Assembly (NCBI GenBank): GCA_013812515.1
Contig: JACCTI010000478.1
Coordinates: forward strand, 1-5,990
Length of the DNA: 5,990 nt
Direction of reading: 5' to 3'
DNA from: Chthoniobacterales bacterium
GTDB taxonomy: Bacteria > Verrucomicrobiota > Verrucomicrobiia > Chthoniobacterales > UBA10450
A program made the translations under genes and the position numbers. Shown here piece after piece: positions 5,869 to 5,990 of this stretch; within the stretch, counting starts at the first letter, position 1, and the number at the start of each line of letters is the position of its first letter. Under the pieces are notes generated by a model that searched no databases, was not told where the DNA came from, and saw only the letters and a list, made by a program, of their open reading frames with translations.

Positions 5869-5990
5869 GGGGGCGCACTGGTTTCGACTCGTAGTTTGAA
5901 GCGCAGGCGGCATGTCGAGGATGGTTCGTTGGCCTCGTTAAAATCCGGACCAAAACAAATAAACGCAGATCACCAAGATCTCGCTCTCGC
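5869..5990 (+). ncRNA. ssrA: tmRNA, 5' part (cut by the right window edge)
   Basis: tmRNA rescues ribosomes stalled on broken messages and tags the unfinished protein for proteolysis. The RNA begins GGGGGCGCACTGGTTTCGAC at 5869, the conserved 5' acceptor strand and D-arm region of bacterial tmRNAs. Pseudoknot PK1 can be built: CGAGG (5916-5920) pairs with CCTCG (5933-5937), and the loop GGTTCG (5923-5928) pairs with CGGACC (5946-5951) with one G-U. An A-rich single strand (accaaaacaaataaac) then precedes the tag frame. With GCA at 5965 as resume codon the tag reads ADHQDLALA, added after the tRNA-borne Ala. The final codon is GC plus one unseen base, which is Ala whatever that base is. The hydrophobic LALA ending is typical of tmRNA degrons. 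PK2-PK4 and the 3' acceptor lie outside the window. The order is the one-piece type, not permuted. Confidence 0.93.
5965..5990 (+). other. tmRNA tag-peptide reading frame (partial)
   Basis: From GCA (5965-5967) the frame is GCA GAT CAC CAA GAT CTC GCT CTC GC, giving ADHQDLAL plus Ala. A resume codon at AAC (5962-5964) would only add an Asn at the front. The stop codon is not in the window; one more Ala before it would give the common LALAA ending. Confidence 0.8.

Noticed and set aside
5750..5873. A permuted (two-piece) tmRNA, with CCCCC at 5802-5806 as the 3' acceptor strand ahead of GGGGG at 5869
   Set aside because: The C-run is followed by TTTT rather than CCA-like bases, no T-arm (TTCRA-type loop) precedes it, and the upstream half would have to lie inside the asnB coding region.
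5725..5913. Small minus-strand open frame crossing the asnB start and the tmRNA
   Set aside because: It runs antisense through the conserved tmRNA 5' end and out of frame over the start of asnB, and shows no domain.
1..5990. Insertion sequence, integrase, CRISPR array or toxin-antitoxin pair
   Set aside because: No transposase or integrase motifs, no regular repeat-spacer pattern and no matching terminal inverted repeats were seen. The tmRNA 3' end, a common integration site, lies outside the window.

Overview
The window is about 6 kb of moderately GC-rich bacterial chromosome. It carries a small set of genes for building and modifying a surface polysaccharide and, at the right edge, the first part of a tmRNA gene (ssrA). 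The host cannot be named securely. The tmRNA starts in the standard one-piece order (acceptor strand, pseudoknot PK1, tag frame), which argues against groups with permuted tmRNA genes such as alphaproteobacteria. The GC content, weak Shine-Dalgarno sequences and gene mix would suit a soil bacterium such as a verrucomicrobial or acidobacterial lineage, but that is only a guess.

Layout from left to right: (1) The C-terminal tail of an unrecognised plus-strand protein ends at 116. (2) It abuts a broken minus-strand PAS-domain gene (113-349) with two single-base deletions. (3) About 330 bases follow with no convincing gene but a perfect small hairpin. (4) A plus-strand family-2 sulfotransferase, best started at 684, ends at 1307. 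(5) A convergent minus-strand P-loop sulfotransferase-like gene occupies 1421-2005. (6) Divergent from it, a two-gene plus-strand operon encodes a GT4 glycosyltransferase (2086-3078) and a GT-A-like glycosyltransferase (3075-3896) joined by an ATGA overlap. (7) A complete minus-strand glutamine-dependent asparagine synthetase (3893-5749) overlaps the last gene tail-to-tail by four bases. (8) A 119-base divergent spacer separates it from the 5' part of ssrA (5869 onward), which is cut by the window edge within the last codons of the tag frame.

Read together, two glycosyltransferases, two unrelated-looking sulfotransferase-fold proteins and an AsnB-type amidotransferase suggest assembly of a decorated, possibly sulfated and perhaps amidated, cell-surface glycan. 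This is inference from families and proximity: no sugar-nucleotide synthesis, flippase, polymerase or export gene is visible. The most secure non-coding discovery is the tmRNA, whose PK1 helices and tag frame can be read directly. I found no mobile element, CRISPR array or clearly new system.
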